From: Doris montereyensis
Lineage: Eukaryota; Mollusca; Gastropoda; Nudibranchia; Dorididae
DNA length: 64,000 nucleotides
Assembly (NCBI GenBank): GCA_037039925.1
Contig: JAXRKP010000086.1
Span: forward strand, 124,001 to 188,000
Direction of reading: 5' to 3'
In this document: positions 45,812 to 59,309 of the stretch, piece after piece
Numbering within the stretch: the first letter of the stretch is position 1
Layout: each line of letters starts with the position of its first letter
Made by a program: the position numbers and the translations under genes
Notes under the pieces: model-generated
Database searches by the model: none
Told to the model about the DNA's origin: nothing
Seen by the model: only the letters and a program-made list of their open reading frames with translations

Positions 45812-46679
45812 ACTAATTGATTGATCTGCCTCAATTGAATTTCTTTATTGCATGAATAGAGAACTTGTCTGATGTAAGTGTTGGAGTTTTGTCTTTCCAA
45901 AGTATTGCTTTGTAGCTGTGATAGCTAATTTATTTATAAAAGTAAATGTAAAGATACTTGTCAAATGCCACAGACAATGAAAGTCTGTGTCTACACCTTT
46001 TTTATCCTTGATAAGATGATTGATTGTCGTTTTGTCATAGAAAATATTTAAAAAAAACAACAGGGTGCTCTTTTTTATGTGAAGTATGAGGTATCTATTG
46101 CTTTAAAAGAACTGGCTCATTTGCTCATCTGGCAACATTACGCAATTGATATTGCATGTCAACTGAAATATTGAGAGTAGACAAACAGATCACATCAACA
46201 TGATTAAACACCATTACTCACATATTGCAAGCTGTAGGTGGATGTCGTTTTAATGCTTCTTTCATCCTTATTCTCACCCTTATCTGTACTGTTATTACAT
46301 ATTCTTCTTTATTATTGTCATTTTTTGTTCTCCTTCTTCTCTTCATAGTAAATGACTAACTCAGTTCTTATGGTGGATGGAATTAATATTGATTTAAATA
46401 ACTTAATGTCTAACAGAGCAGTCAAACTTTCAGTGGTGTTGCCTTGGCTGTATAGTAAGACAAAAGGACAGGCCTTTCATATAAAGAACTTCTCATTGAA
46501 ATTGCAATGGATAATTCAACTTGATATCCTCTGTCATACTTCGTCTTGTCAGCCTCTCAGCTCCATACCAATCTCTCCTGCCTTGTGTCACCATACCTAG
46601 TTCTTTGCAGTCTTTCCTCTATGTATTACTAAAATCTAAAAACCTTGGCTTTTAACCGGGTATCCTGTTCTCCTGCCGA

Positions 46680-46825
46680 TTTTTAGTTCATGGGTGGTTG
46701 GCGAGTGGTGCTAGATTTCACTCTTTTCAGTCTTTTACTTTCACTTCTCTTTCATCTTGCTGTTTCCTCTTAATCCACCATGAGATCACTGCATATGGTG
46801 GATGAGATAAATTTCAATTAAATAT
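46680..46825 (+). mobile_element. SINE-C copy
   Basis: Head tcatgggtggttggcgagtg, body with ttgctgtttcctcttaatcc, tail accatgagatcactgcatat then ggtggatgagataaatttca. Confidence 0.65.
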
Positions 46826-46837
46826 TTTAACTTAATT

Positions 46838-47110
46838 TGATTTTACCCACATCCACAACTAATGTGATCTCTGGGTTTTCAGTAGGAGTTTGAATTTTAC
46901 CCGAACTGCCCTGTAAACAACCAAGGAATCTTTAACGTGCCCAGAGTGTTGGGATCTACACACAGGACCTCTTTTTATCGCCTCGTCCCCGATGGGACTA
47001 GGTGTCTATCCACCTACCTGGTAGATTTTGTTTCAACTGTTGGCAGGGCTCGAACCTACTCCCTTTTGGTTGAGAGACTGACACCTTGCCTCTGTACTAC
47101 TGAGTTCACC
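46838..47110 (-). mobile_element. SINE-A copy, minus orientation
   Basis: The minus strand reads actcagtagtacagaggcaa, ggtgtcagtctctcaaccaa, gggttcgagccctgccaac, ctaccaggtaggtggataga, tagtcccatcggggacgagg, cacgttaaagattccttggt and 3' ttgtggatgtgggtaaaatc. Confidence 0.72.
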
Positions 47111-47965
47111 TTAATGATAAACAAAAACAGACAAGTCCACATGTTTCAGATAACATCATTGTGGACCATCTGATTTTTATTTGTTTCTGTTCTTATCCCC
47201 TTTCTAAGTTTGATGGAAGGGCTTCTAGATCTGGCAATGTTTTGTATAAAAATTTGAAAATTAAATCTTTGTATTCCTTCATGACACATTCAGTTTTAGC
47301 ACAGCAGCTTTAATGAATGTACCAGTTGAAGTGACAATGTTTGCTCTATGTGAATGCTGAACTGATATGATAAAACAGGAAGAAGGTGTGAACTATACAT
47401 GTATTATTATACTATGATCACAACCTAACAATCTAGTTTGCTTAGAGACTTAATAAGGGCTGTTTCATCATTATGTGTGTATGTGTGTCAAAAAAGAATC
47501 GTAGTCCTTATGTAGACAAAATCCATCTAGATGAGCAAAACTTTATCTAAAATGTGGGCATATTCCATCGTAGAGCTTGAGAAATGAATCATGGAACTTG
47601 AAGACCAAACGTTTAATTCAATATAATGCTAGTTTTAGGTTACAAGTTTTGTATTCAGATTTAAGCCAATCATCAAAGTCTGAACATTCATAATTTGTAA
47701 TGTGAAGGGAATCCATGAGGCGGAACTCCACCCCATTAGCTGTAAAATGTAAAAATGACATTGCTTTGAAACCGCTAGATGGGATCATGAGGTTCTGGGT
47801 TCAAATCTTCTTGTTTAATGCCTTTTTTTAACTTGAAGCCGCTTGAAATTTCAAACCTTGAAAGGTCGCGTTTTGTTTACTGTTTTAAGTGTTTTACACT
47901 TGAAATGACGAGTTGATGCAAGAGCTAAACAACTTATAAAGCAGGCAGAAAACTTGCTCTCTGAG

Positions 47966-48235
47966 GCGTTGTTGCACCATCGGTAGTGTTGTGAATTTGT
48001 GATCCCAATGACACTGGTTAAAAACCCTGGCTGACCCGGAATAGGTTTCCCAACATTGCACTCTTAGGAAAAGTACTTCACTCTACTTTCCTCACTTGAT
48101 TCAGGTGTCAATGAGTATCCAGCTATAGTAGTAAAGAAAGATTTTGTCAAAGTGTTAGTGTGAATGCCCTAACAGACAGGTGTACCGAATCACTCTCAGG
48201 GAGTTGAGAAGGATTTTGAAGGGACATGGCCTACT
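47966..48235 (+). mobile_element. SINE-D copy, plus orientation
   Basis: cggtagtgttgtgaatttgt, gacactggttaaaaacc, tttcctcacttgattcaggt, gtcaatgagtatccagct, cagggagttgagaagg. Same order as the reverse complement of 4432-4690. Confidence 0.65.
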
Positions 48236-49239
48236 GGGGAGGAATGATGTAATGTCAGTGAGCCTGCACTTTGCAGGTAAGAAATACTCTAAATCCATCT
48301 TTAACTTTTGAAAAGGTTGTCATTCTTTGGAGAGGTATTAAGAAACATAATAAGAGATAAGATAAGATAAAACATGATTGTCCAGAAAGCACATTTCCAT
48401 GGCGTTACATAATATTCATTTTCCATTCACTCTCTCAATGCATTTATTATTTGTATCCCTCTTTACAGGCGGCATTTCAATATTTTACATAAAAAATAAA
48501 ACATTTTCCTTACAAAATACAATGCATACACATTCTACATAGAATCAAATGAGAAAAGTAATGGCAAGGAGGTCAAAAATTTAAAAGATTGTTTGTATGT
48601 CTTTATCTGTTACTATAACCCTTAATTAGAATGGGCCTACAAGAACCGTCTGGCATTTTAATCTGGAACGCAGGGATGATGGTTGGGGGAGAAAATCATG
48701 TTGACATATCTAACACTAACAGAAATTATGAGTTAGTCAGCATGAAGTGAATGGTAGTACATGTACTACTTGTACTTGTAAAAATTCTTTCATTCCGTGA
48801 AGCCTATACTACGATTCATGAACAAATAATGTACCATATTAATGTGTGTTGGTTCATGATGATTATTAATTCTTTACTTTATGCAAGGAGATATGTCATG
48901 TGATAATTAGATTTTTTCGTGAATGTATATCTTATCACTATGTATGTATCGTGTATGATGTTCACCATAATTAATTTGTGAATTTACTTTTAAAGCTGGT
49001 TTGTCATGGTCAATTATTTCTGCTAAACTGTGAAGCAATTTTCCCAATTAACGAATAAAATATTTTTATCCCATAATGTCAGTTTTTTTAACCTTTTTTT
49101 GTCACTTTCAGCTGAGTTTTTTTACGGTTGTTGTTTTTGTTGTTGCACCAGATCAGCCTAAAACTTCACATATAAAAATGTCAATACATTTTGTAACCAT
49201 AATGTGGCAACAGTGCACAAGGGCAACAAAATAAAATTT

Positions 49240-49974
49240 AAAAAAAATTTTCAGTAGGTCTATTTTCCTATTTTCAGTAGGTCTTATTTTCATATTTTCA
49301 GTAGGTCTTATTTTCATATTTTCAGTAGGTCTTATTTTCATATTTTCAGTAGGTCCTATTTTCATATTTTCAGTAGGTCCTATTTTCAAATTTTCAGTAG
49401 GTCCTATTTTCATATTTTCAGTAGGTCATGTTTTTATATTTTCAGTAGGTCCTGTTTTTATATTTTCAGTGGGTCCTATTTTCCAGAAGGTCCTGTTTTT
49501 ATATTTTCAGTGGGTCCTATTTTCTAGTAGGGCCTGTTTTTATATTTTCAGTGGGTCCTGTTTTTATATTTTCAGTAAGTCCTGTTTTTAGATTTTCAGT
49601 GGGTCCTATTTTCCAGTAGGTCCTATTTTTTATATTTTCAATGGGTCCTATTTTCCAGAAGGTCCTTTTTTTATATTTTCAGTGGGTCCTATTTTCCAGT
49701 AGGCCTGTTTTTATATTTTCAGTGGGTCCTATTTTCCAGTAGGTCCTGTTTTTATATTTTCAGTAAGTCCTGTTTTTAGATTTTCAGTGGGTCCTATTTT
49801 CCAGTAGGTCCTGTTTTTATATTTTCAGTGGGTCCTATTTTCCAGTAGGTCCTGTTTTTAGATTTTTAGTGGGTCCTATTTTCCAGTAGGTCCTGTTTTT
49901 AGATTTTCAGTAAGTCCTGGTTTTAGATTTTCAGTGGGTCCTAGTTTCCAGTAGGTCCTATTTTCATATTTTCA
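49240..49974. repeat. 24-bp minisatellite with later higher-order structure
   Basis: Clean 24-bp units ttttcagtaggtcttatttt + cata at 49250-49430, then alternating variants (ctgtttttatattttcagtg / ggtcctattttccagtag) to about 49974. The last unit joins a SINE-C body. Confidence 0.88.
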
Positions 49975-50092
49975 GTAGGTCCTGTTTCTTTCCTTTAACT
50001 CTTTCTTATGTCTATCATCTTGCTGTTTTCTCTTGATTCATCTTGGATCACCGCATATAGTGGACAGGGTAAATCGCAATGAAACCTACTAC
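49975..50092 (+). mobile_element. SINE-C body at the end of the 24-bp array
   Basis: gtaggtcctgtttctttcct, catcttgctgttttctcttg, tggatcaccgcatatagtgg, acagggtaaatcgcaatgaa. Confidence 0.65.
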
Positions 50093-50864
50093 ATAAGATG
50101 ACAAGTGTCCCAAGTTGGGTAACACTTTTAATTTGCTTTAAATTTAGAGACCTTGGAAATAAACACGATATGACTAGTTTGTGATTTTGGTGACTTTAGC
50201 TGGACCTTTGCGTCTTTCACTCCTCAGTAAGGCAATGAGGATTGCTTTCCTTTTGGAACTTTTGGACCTGAGTAGGGATCTAGTTAAAGGCACAGAACTT
50301 TATGAAATAGGACTTCAGAATATAAAACAAAATATTTTGTTTGAAATCTTTCACTAACAGTAAAACTTACGTTATGCTAAACCTATACTGTGTCCCAAAT
50401 CATAAATGAAATAATTTGAAAATCTGAATATAAAAAATCGACTACATGTGCAATGATAGTGCATTATGGTGTGCATTCAGCGGCACCGAGTTTATCAGAG
50501 TCATCGTCATCACCATCATCATCGTTGCCTTTTCACCCTATATACAGAATATAGGCCACGAACAACAAACATCCACCCATTCCTATGTTGGGCAACTCCT
50601 GATAAGTCCCTCCACAAAGACCCTCTCTCCGCAAAAGCATCTTCCACTGGCCTTCTCCAGGTAAATCGTAGTCTTCCCCATAACCGAACCCTCTGTCCCT
50701 GTGGATTCCACTGAAGAGCAGGTTTCGTAGTAGGCCTACTTCTCTGATGTGTGTCATAGCCATGAGAGTACATGTATTATAATATATTGGTTTTCAAAGA
50801 AAGTACATAACACAATTTGCCAGGTGTGTGAGTACTTGTAATGGATAAGGTCATTAGCCTTTGG

Positions 50865-51168
50865 ATTTGATTTACCCACATCCACGGTTATGGTCAAATA
50901 GGGTTTGTAGTTTGTAATAGGATTTTTAATTTTGCCCGAACTGCCTTGCAAACAGCCATGGTATCTTTAGTGTGCACAGAGTGTTGTGACATGCACACGG
51001 GACCACCTTTTTTATCGCCCTCTCCGATGGGACTAGGTGTCGATCCACCTACCTGGAGGGGGAGATTGTACACGAAAACATTCGTTTTAACCATTGGCGA
51101 GGCTTGAACACATGGCCTTTTTGGCTTGAGAGGCCGACACCTTAACTCTGGACTACCGAGTCCCCCGG
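50865..51168 (-). mobile_element. SINE-A copy, minus orientation
   Basis: Minus strand: gactcggtagtccagagtta, aggtgtcggcctctcaagcc, catgtgttcaagcctcgcca, aggtaggtggatcgacacct, agtcccatcggagagggcga, and 3' cgtggatgtgggtaaatcaa. It is among the better-preserved copies. Confidence 0.75.
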
Positions 51169-51234
51169 TCATTTGCTTACTTCTTGTCCATATCATAGAT
51201 TGCACTCTGAACTCTTGCTTTGAAATCACTCATG

Positions 51235-51400
51235 TGTGGTAGGCGGGCGCTACTAATAGGTCCTACTTCTTTCATTTGATTCTTTCACATGTGTTTTATA
51301 CATGTATTGCTGTTTTGTTGTAATTCACTCCCACCCCCACCCCCCCCCCCCCAGATTCCCGCATGTGGTGGACGGTATAGATTTCAATGAAAGAAACAAT
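51235..51400 (+). mobile_element. SINE-C copy
   Basis: Head gtggtaggcgggcgctacta, ataggtcctacttctttcat, a C-run, tail attcccgcatgtggtggacg then gtatagatttcaatgaaa. Confidence 0.62.
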
Positions 51401-51764
51401 GAAAATAATAAAACCTCATTTTATTTAACATGGATAATGTATCTCTTAAACACAGTCATTTTCAAACCTCAAATCAGATCAATGGCAATTCAAGGATCAA
51501 CTTATTGGTCTCGTCTTCATAATATACCTTACCTGGCCTGAGTCAGGGCTCGATTCCCACCGTACAATGTTGACCTGTATGTAAAGCTGCTTCATAAAGC
51601 GCAAACACAGATAAAAGAAAAGCACAACGACAAAACATGCACACACTCACACACATACGTTTTCTAATTTACAAACAAATGTTCATAAAAACTATGAGAA
51701 GACTTAGTTATACATTGGAAGTTCACAACCAGTCAACCGATGTACACACAAATTTTTTGGCGCT

Positions 51765-51900
51765 TGAGGGTGGTATTTCTTCCTTTCGCTTTCACTTTCA
51801 CTTTTTTTTCACATGGTGCCTTCATGTTTCCTCTTCCTAGTCCTATGTTACCTTGAAATCACTGTATATGGTGGACGGGGTGAATCTCAATCAAATAAAA
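51765..51900 (+). mobile_element. SINE-C copy
   Basis: gagggtggtatttcttcctt, ttcatgtttcctcttcctag, tail ttgaaatcactgtatatggt then ggacggggtgaatctcaat. Confidence 0.6.
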
Positions 51901-52272
51901 TCGTAAAACTGCAATTACTTCAATTGTGTTGAATCTACATATACTTACAAAGAATTTCTTGTTCATAGCTCAAAAGTGATTTTGTCTTACTGTTGTGTTG
52001 TTTTACAAGACATGAAAACCCTTTAGGCTGGCATTGACTCATCTTTTAAAGTGTTTTATCTTGTTACTACTAAAATAGATGATATGCTCATGTCACTTGA
52101 TGAAGTGGCTGTAGCGTTTGTGCGTAGAAATTAACTTCGTCACCATGTGCTTGGAATAATAAATGGCGTTGATTACTTTGAATCAAAGTACTGAAAGCTG
52201 GTGTTGCTAAATTTAACCCGGAAGACAATAATTTGCTATCTTTTTCTAGAGTCAGTCATATTAGTCATCATT

Positions 52273-52597
<325 letters not shown>

Positions 52598-52717
52598 CTC
52601 AGTAGAGGCCCTAATAATTATATATTATATCCTGGTTGAGTTATATTGTTTTCCTGTAATTCTAAGAATATTGTAAGCAATGCCTATTTTGACATTTAGG
52701 CGAATATGTCAACAAGC

Positions 52718-55302
52718 CGGGCAGTTGACAGGTAAGCACATATACGGGGAGTAGATTATCCTGCCCTCCACGAGTCTTCTGCTGCCTGGCAGGTCGGTCT
52801 TGGCTGACCAAAGGCTAAGGGAGTTAACCCTGACATAAAATAACCTGCTGTCTTGCAGACCGGTCTTGACTGACCAAAGGCTAAGAGAGTTAACCCTGAC
52901 AGAAAATAACAACCTGCTGCCTTGCAGGCTGGTCTTGAATTACCAAAGGCTGAGTGAGTTAATCCTGACAGAAAAATAACAAAGCCTGGTAGGGGGCCTC
53001 AAGGTGGCAGCCCCACCATCTACCTAGGGTACAGTGGGCTAATCCCCTGCTTATCCGAAACCTAACTGATGCGGAGAAATAAATAGAATATACCCGGCTT
53101 GACCTTTCAACGACGAAAATGGAAACAACGCGGACTGTGATTTTTTGGAACATGGAATGTTAGGGGCAATAAATGGAAAAGAGTTAGAATTAGTTGAAGA
53201 AAAGGAAAATTTTCAAAGTAGACATTTTGGCTATTACAGAAACAAAGAAAAAACGACAAGGAATAGTAAATGTAGGACCGAATCATATTTTAATCTTCTC
53301 AGGAGCAGATGTCAAAGATAGAGCTAGAGCAGGAGTAGGTCTCCAGTTCATAAAAGGCATGAAAAGCTACTAGAACGTGGAAAATTATAAGCCCACGGCT
53401 ATTAGAGGTAAATATTAAACCAAAAGGAAGAGAAAATAAATTATTAATAGCTTAGGCACCAAACGAAGACGCCACTAAAAAAGAAAAAGATACCTTCGAA
53501 AACGATTTACAAATAGCTGCAGAGAATCTTAAACACAAACAGGAACTAATGGTTTTTAGGAGATTTAAATGCTACAGTATGCAACAATATAGAAATATCA
53601 AGTGGAGTAATATGTAAAGAAGGAGAGGCAACAACTTCTCCAAATGGAGAGAGACTAATAGATTTTTGCCTAAACAATAACATAAAAATAGCCCACACCT
53701 TTTTTCCTCATAAAGATATCCACAAATATACAAGACTAAATGAAGACAGGTGTGAAAAGTCAATGATAGACTATATAATAGTTAACAGCTCCCTTTTTAC
53801 AGTACATTGGATGCAAGAGTAAACAGAGGAGCAGAAATATTTAGCGATCATCACCTAGTGATTGCCAAAATGAGATTACTGACTGAAGAAATCAAACAGA
53901 AAAGGAAAGAGAAGAAAGCTAATTAACTCAAAATAGAGGAACTAAATAAACCAGTAGTAAAACAGGTATACCAATCTAGGATAAAAAGATTTATCAGTGA
54001 AAGGCAGATGGATCTGAATGATAGCACAATAGAAGAAAAGTGGCAGATGTATAAAGAAACACTCCTCAGTTGTATTGAACAGGTCTGAGGTAAGAAAACA
54101 ATTAAAGGAGATGGGAAAAGAACAGCATGGTGGAATGAGAATGTCAACTAAGATCAAAGAAATGAAGGATACCTGGAAGAAATACTTGCAAACTATAGAG
54201 GGATATCACTACTTAGCATTCCAGGAAAAATATATGCCAGGATACTGGAAATGAGACTAAGGAAAAGAGAAGAGGATCAGATTGAAGAACATCAGAGTGG
54301 ATTTAGACCAGAAGAAGTGTACAAGACCACATATTTACAATTAGACAAATAATGGAAACATTCCTTAAGAGAAACATTGACCTGCATCTGTGTTTTATTG
54401 ACTTAGAAAAGGCATTTGCCACTGTGAGGAGGGACGAACTATGGCATTCCTTAAAAAGAACACAATGTAGAGCAAAATTTAATAGAAGCCATTAAAAAAA
54501 ATAAAAAAAACCAACATGTGCAGTGAGAGTAGCTGGAAACATATCTGATGAATTTGATGTTGATATAGGAGTAAGACAGGGTTGTATCCTAAGTCCTCTT
54601 TTGTTTATCACATTTATGGATTTAGTCGTAAAGGCATCCTCAAAAATGAAGAAAATGAATGTAGGTATGGGGAAGCTCAAACCAGTAAATGTATCAATGT
54701 TTTCATTTGCCGATGATTTAGTTCTGTTTGGAAAATCAGAAAGTGACCTTCAGTCGAATATCAACAATATATAACCATCTAGAGCAGGCATTTGTGAGTA
54801 AGCAAGAATTGTCAACAAAAACCAAAATGGCAGTATACAATACAGTTTATTGTCCTACTCTCCTCTATGGCAGCAGTAAAACCTGGACCTTAGACAGTAG
54901 AGAATACAGCAGAGTACAGGCAACTGAAATGAAATGTGGTAGGGAAAACTAAAAGAGACAAAATCAGGAGTACAACAATAAGAGATCAAACCAAAGCAGA
55001 TGGCATAAAAACTAAGATAGAAACAAATCAATTGAGATGGTTTGGGCATATAAACAGAATGAACGTCAATAGAATAGTTAAATCAGTATACAGTGCTAAA
55101 GCCAAAAGTAAAAGACCAAAAGGCAGACCTCGGAGAAAGTGGGAAGAAGATATAAAAGAGGCATTGAAGCATATAAATTTAACTTTTTTGGAAGGAAACA
55201 GAAAATGCCAGGACAGGACATCCTGTAGAAAGATCATCTCGGGCATCTGAACCCATACACCGAAAGGTAGAATGGGAACTGATAAATAAAGAAAGATGTC
55301 AA
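52718..55302 (+). mobile_element. Non-LTR retrotransposon, copy 2 (endonuclease and reverse transcriptase remnants)
   Basis: It begins like copy 1 (gggcagttgacaggtaagca) with three ~65-bp 5' units, then ILAITETKKKRQGIVNVGPN and an APE-type endonuclease end with SDHHLVIAKM. Reverse-transcriptase blocks follow: NYRGISLLSIPGKIYARILE, QSGFRP, motif A in FIDLEKAFATVRRDELW, GVRQGCILSPLLF, and motif C FADD in MFSFADDLVLFGKSESDL. The C terminus has ATEMK, RWFGHINRMNVNRI and RPKGRPRRKWEEDIKEALKH. Stops and shifts interrupt the frame, so it is inactive. I do not assign a clade; no RNase H domain is evident. The 3' end is near gaacccatacaccgaaaggt. Confidence 0.85.
52770..52985 (+). repeat. 5' tandem repeats of LINE copy 2
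   Basis: Three units with ctgctgcctggcagg / ctgctgtcttgcagac / ctgctgccttgcagg and ggctaagggagttaaccctg, colinear with 22204-22440. Confidence 0.8.
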
Positions 55303-55494
55303 CAAGTGCAGGTTAAGAGTCTCACCAATTCGAAGTATATTTCCTAATCAAATAGTTACTTGTCAAGGCTGACGTGTGTGTTATTAGTATTAGTATTTAT
55401 TATTGTGTGTGTGTGTGTGTGTGTGTGGTATACATACAAAGAATATTTACTATGTTGACGCCAGTCGTACAAAGAAGACCCTACTTCTATCCAT

Positions 55495-56545
55495 TCATCC
55501 ATACATACACACATTCACACATACATACATACATAATACATACATACATACATACACACATTCACACATACATACATACATAATACATACATACATACAC
55601 ACATTCACACATACATACATACATACATACATACATACACACATTCACACATACATACATACATACATAATACATACATACATTCACACATTCATACACA
55701 TACATACATACAAAAACATACATACATACACACATTCACACATACACATACATATTACATACATTCACACACACATTCACACATACATATGATACATACA
55801 TAATACACACATACATACACACATTCACACATACATAATACATACATACACACATTCACACATACATACATACATAATATACATACACATACATACACAC
55901 ATACATACATAACAAAACATACATACATGCATACATACATAACAAACATACATACATACATTCACACATACAGACATAATATAGATACATACATACATGA
56001 TACATATATATATGCATACATACATACATACACACGAGATGCATACATACATGATACATACATACATACATACATACACATACATACATACATACATACA
56101 TACATACATACATACATACATACATACATACATACATACACATACATACATAACAAACATACATACATACATTCACATATACATACATAATATACATACA
56201 TACATGCATACATACATATATATATACATACATACATACATACACACGAGATTCATACATACATAACACAACATGCATACATACATACATACATACATAC
56301 ATACATACATACATACATACATACATACATACATACATACATACATACATACATACATACATGATACATACATACATACATGATACATACATACATACAT
56401 GATACATACATACATACATACATACATACATACATACATACATACATACATACATACATGATACATAGATACATACATACATGATACATACGTACATAGC
56501 AAACATACATACATACATACTTACATGCATTCTTACATACAAACA
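55495..56545. repeat. (CATA)n microsatellite, about 1 kb
   Basis: CATA units with cacattcaca interruptions in the first half and catgata interruptions in the second. All four-base-periodic Tyr/Ile/His or Met/Tyr/Val/Cys frames are artefacts. Confidence 0.96.
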
Positions 56546-56715
56546 TACATACGTACAAACATACTGCGTAGCTTATCCGTGGTTGGACATCGCTTCCTGA
56601 ACCCTTCTTCGAAAAGTTCACGATCCGCCGCCATTCGGACCTGCTTCTGTTGTTGTTTAGACTGGAGCCATACACATACACATACACACATTGTATAGCT
56701 AAATGGGGGGGGGGG

Positions 56716-56778
56716 TTAATACTGTGAACCACTTTCAACTTGGATGGCGTCGATGGCCGAGTGATTAGGGCTGCCTAT
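56716..56778 (+). repeat. Left arm of an inverted repeat with 58163-58220
   Basis: taatactgtgaaccactttc then aacttggatggcgtcgatgg and gagtgattagggctgc. The reverse complement of the right arm gives the same sequence with a few changes. The inner part equals the SINE-B head. Confidence 0.7.
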
Positions 56779-57154
56779 ATAAGTTTCCATAACAAATAAG
56801 GAAACCAACAGCCGAATCCATTATCAAATACGTGTAACTTTCTTGCACGTTAAATGATTTTAGTTGGGTTTTTCTTACCGTGGTTAGTTTATTTGTCAAT
56901 GTTTTTGTCCTGGAGCCTTAGTGGAATAAAATCGTTCATATTCTTTCTTCCTCTTATTATCTATAAGTATAATGCAGTTTGGATGTTTTGATGATAATGA
57001 TAATAATGTGTATGCATATGCTGTTTGAAGACAACATTTAACATCATTTTTTTAAAAATAACTCCAGCCCTTGTGATCAACCAAGTACCGCAGGGACTGT
57101 CTGCGCATATCACTGGAATATTGTTGTAATCTAGCGGTGCAAACGGTGGGGGGG

Positions 57155-57372
57155 GGACTCGGTAATCCAAAAGTAAAGTATCAGCTCCTCAACCCAAAGG
57201 TCGTGGGTTCAAGCCCCGCCAAAGGTTGAAAAATATTCTCGAGTACATCTACCCCCTCCCCCTCTACCCTTGTTCCAGTCAGGTGGGTCAACATTTAGTC
57301 CCATCGAAGAAGGACTATAAAAAAGGAGGTCCCGTGTGCATATCACAACACTCTGTGCTTGTTAAAGATCTA
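57155..57372 (+). mobile_element. SINE-A copy, 3' truncated
   Basis: ggactcggtaatccaaaagt, tcagctcctcaacccaaagg, tcgtgggttcaagccccgcc, ctaccccctccccctctacc, tagtcccatcgaagaaggac, cacaacactctgtgcttgtt, then it leaves the consensus. Confidence 0.72.
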
Positions 57373-57508
57373 TTGGTGCAAACGTAGAGCAGTGGTGTCA
57401 CGGATTCCCTGGTTTCCCCCTGCGACTTGGGAGAGTAGACATTGCAATCAGAGTGCTTCATATTCGGGACTGGTGTGTGACAAATGACCCCATCTAAAAA
57501 AATGTAGC

Positions 57509-57510
<2 letters not shown>

Positions 57511-57544
<34 letters not shown>
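57511..57544. repeat. (GT)n microsatellite
   Basis: About 34 bp of GT. Confidence 0.95.
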
Positions 57545-57545
<1 letters not shown>

Positions 57546-57947
57546 TGCCCTATAGCCTTTGTAGCTCTAAATGAAAAATTATGTACACACACACAAACAA
57601 ACAAAAAGTTCCAAATTGCGCTCAAAATTGGGGGAGGGGTGGGGGTGGTACAATCCTTTGAAAATTGTACCCGTGGGTCATTTGTGTCACAGAATTCAAA
57701 TTACAAATTGCAAATGTTTGCACAAAAATGTTGAGATTGCGACCTTCCACTGAGTTGTGTTTCAGATCACGTGACGCCAAATGGATTCGGTTAGCGAAAA
57801 ACGGAAATGACTTTACTAGTGCTGCTCTAAAATCAAAATCGTCACGAGGTAGCCATGGAAGCGAGAGGGGAATAGTGGATTGGTGTCACTCAATGTCGAC
57901 TGGGAATTATAATAGAGCTACCGCTTATTCTGCAAGTTGAAAATAAT

Positions 57948-58195
57948 AAAAGTTCCTTCAAGGCCGCTACGGCCCATAGAGCCGGAGTTAAACTCGGTTT
58001 CAAGGGTGTGAAGGAAACAGGTGACAATAATTATCAGTCTGACGCAGGTTTTTACTCCACCAACGCTAGTGCTTATACCCATTTGCACCTGTGCAGAGTG
58101 GAGAAAATGCGTGTTACGTGTCTTTCCAACGGGTTCGAACCGGGACCTCATGATCCCCAGTCCTGCAGCCTAACCGCTCACTACCGACGCCACCC
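57948..58195 (-). mobile_element. SINE-B copy, minus orientation
   Basis: Minus strand: gtagtgagcggttaggctgc, gatcatgaggtcccggttcg with B box ggttcgaacc, ttggaaagacacgtaacacg, caggtgcaaatgggtataag, cactagcgttggtggagta, and 3' ctccggctctatgggccgta. The best preserved SINE-B copy here. Confidence 0.75.
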
Positions 58196-58220
58196 AAGTT
58201 GAAAGTGGTTCACAGTATTA
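58163..58220 (-). repeat. Right arm of the inverted repeat with 56716-56778
   Basis: The reverse complement reads aataatactgtgaaccactt then tcaacttgggtggcgtcggt and agtgagcggttaggctgc. The arm extends about 25 bp beyond the SINE-B head into non-SINE sequence. Confidence 0.7.
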
Positions 58221-58245
58221 TTGCATTCAATTTTTTAAATAATAA

Positions 58246-58269
58246 AACACACACACACACACACACACA
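58246..58269. repeat. (AC)n microsatellite
   Basis: About 24 bp of AC. Confidence 0.9.
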
Positions 58270-58800
58270 AAATCAACAACACAAAAACAAAAATAAACGC
58301 GGTGAATGTGAAACCATCGAGTTTGCAGCCCAACTAATTCTGACATTGTTGATGTCTTTGTTCCTACATAGATAGATCCAGATCACCATTGGCATTACCA
58401 CCATCAAGCTGGTTTCGCTAGTTTGAAGTTTGAAATGTTCTGTTCAGGAACTGCGTTGATTAGCCTGTTTGTTATTTCAGAGAAGAGATGATGATATACG
58501 TGATCAGCCGAAGACAGTGTCATATCACAAATAGACCACGGTATCACTGGGCGAATTGAAGATTTTTTTTACATCGGTGACATGAATCATGAAAACTTGT
58601 ACGAAATAGGAGTATCTAATAACGTTTAGGACGGGAATTGATGAAATGTTAAAGTATTCAGTTTTCAGTCCATTAGAGAGAAGAAACAAAAATCCCAGGA
58701 GATCGTGTATGGACAACTCGTTCGTAGGACACGCTAATCAATACTTGGATTCTACGAATCGATTTGTTTTTGTGGGCGGAGGGGAGGTGGGTAGGGGGAG

Positions 58801-59025
<225 letters not shown>

Positions 59026-59309
59026 AGACACGCTTCGGGCGAAGGGACAGGAGAGGAGGGGTAAGTAATGCATTTCAAGTTTGGTAACAAACAGTAGTGA
59101 AGACAGTTTTTTAAAAGATCTACTTTAACCTGCATTTCGCGTCCTATTCTCAAATTCAAACGCTTTCCTCTCAAACCAGAAATTAAAAGCTAACACGCCA
59201 ATAATTATGGATTTGCTAATACATACATCTGTCCGTTGCTATATTTGGTTTATATACGGTAGAGACGACTTTTCTTTTCTTCTTCCTTTTCTTTATTTTT
59301 TTTTAAAAG

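Noticed and set aside
50446..50773. Overlapping 72-84 codon frames on both strands
   Set aside because: No family resemblance, no splice context, and mutual overlap; probably chance in a GC-richer patch.
55856..56542. 228-codon Tyr/Val/Cys/Met frame
   Set aside because: (CATA)n on the minus strand; the four-base period gives the same peptide in every frame.
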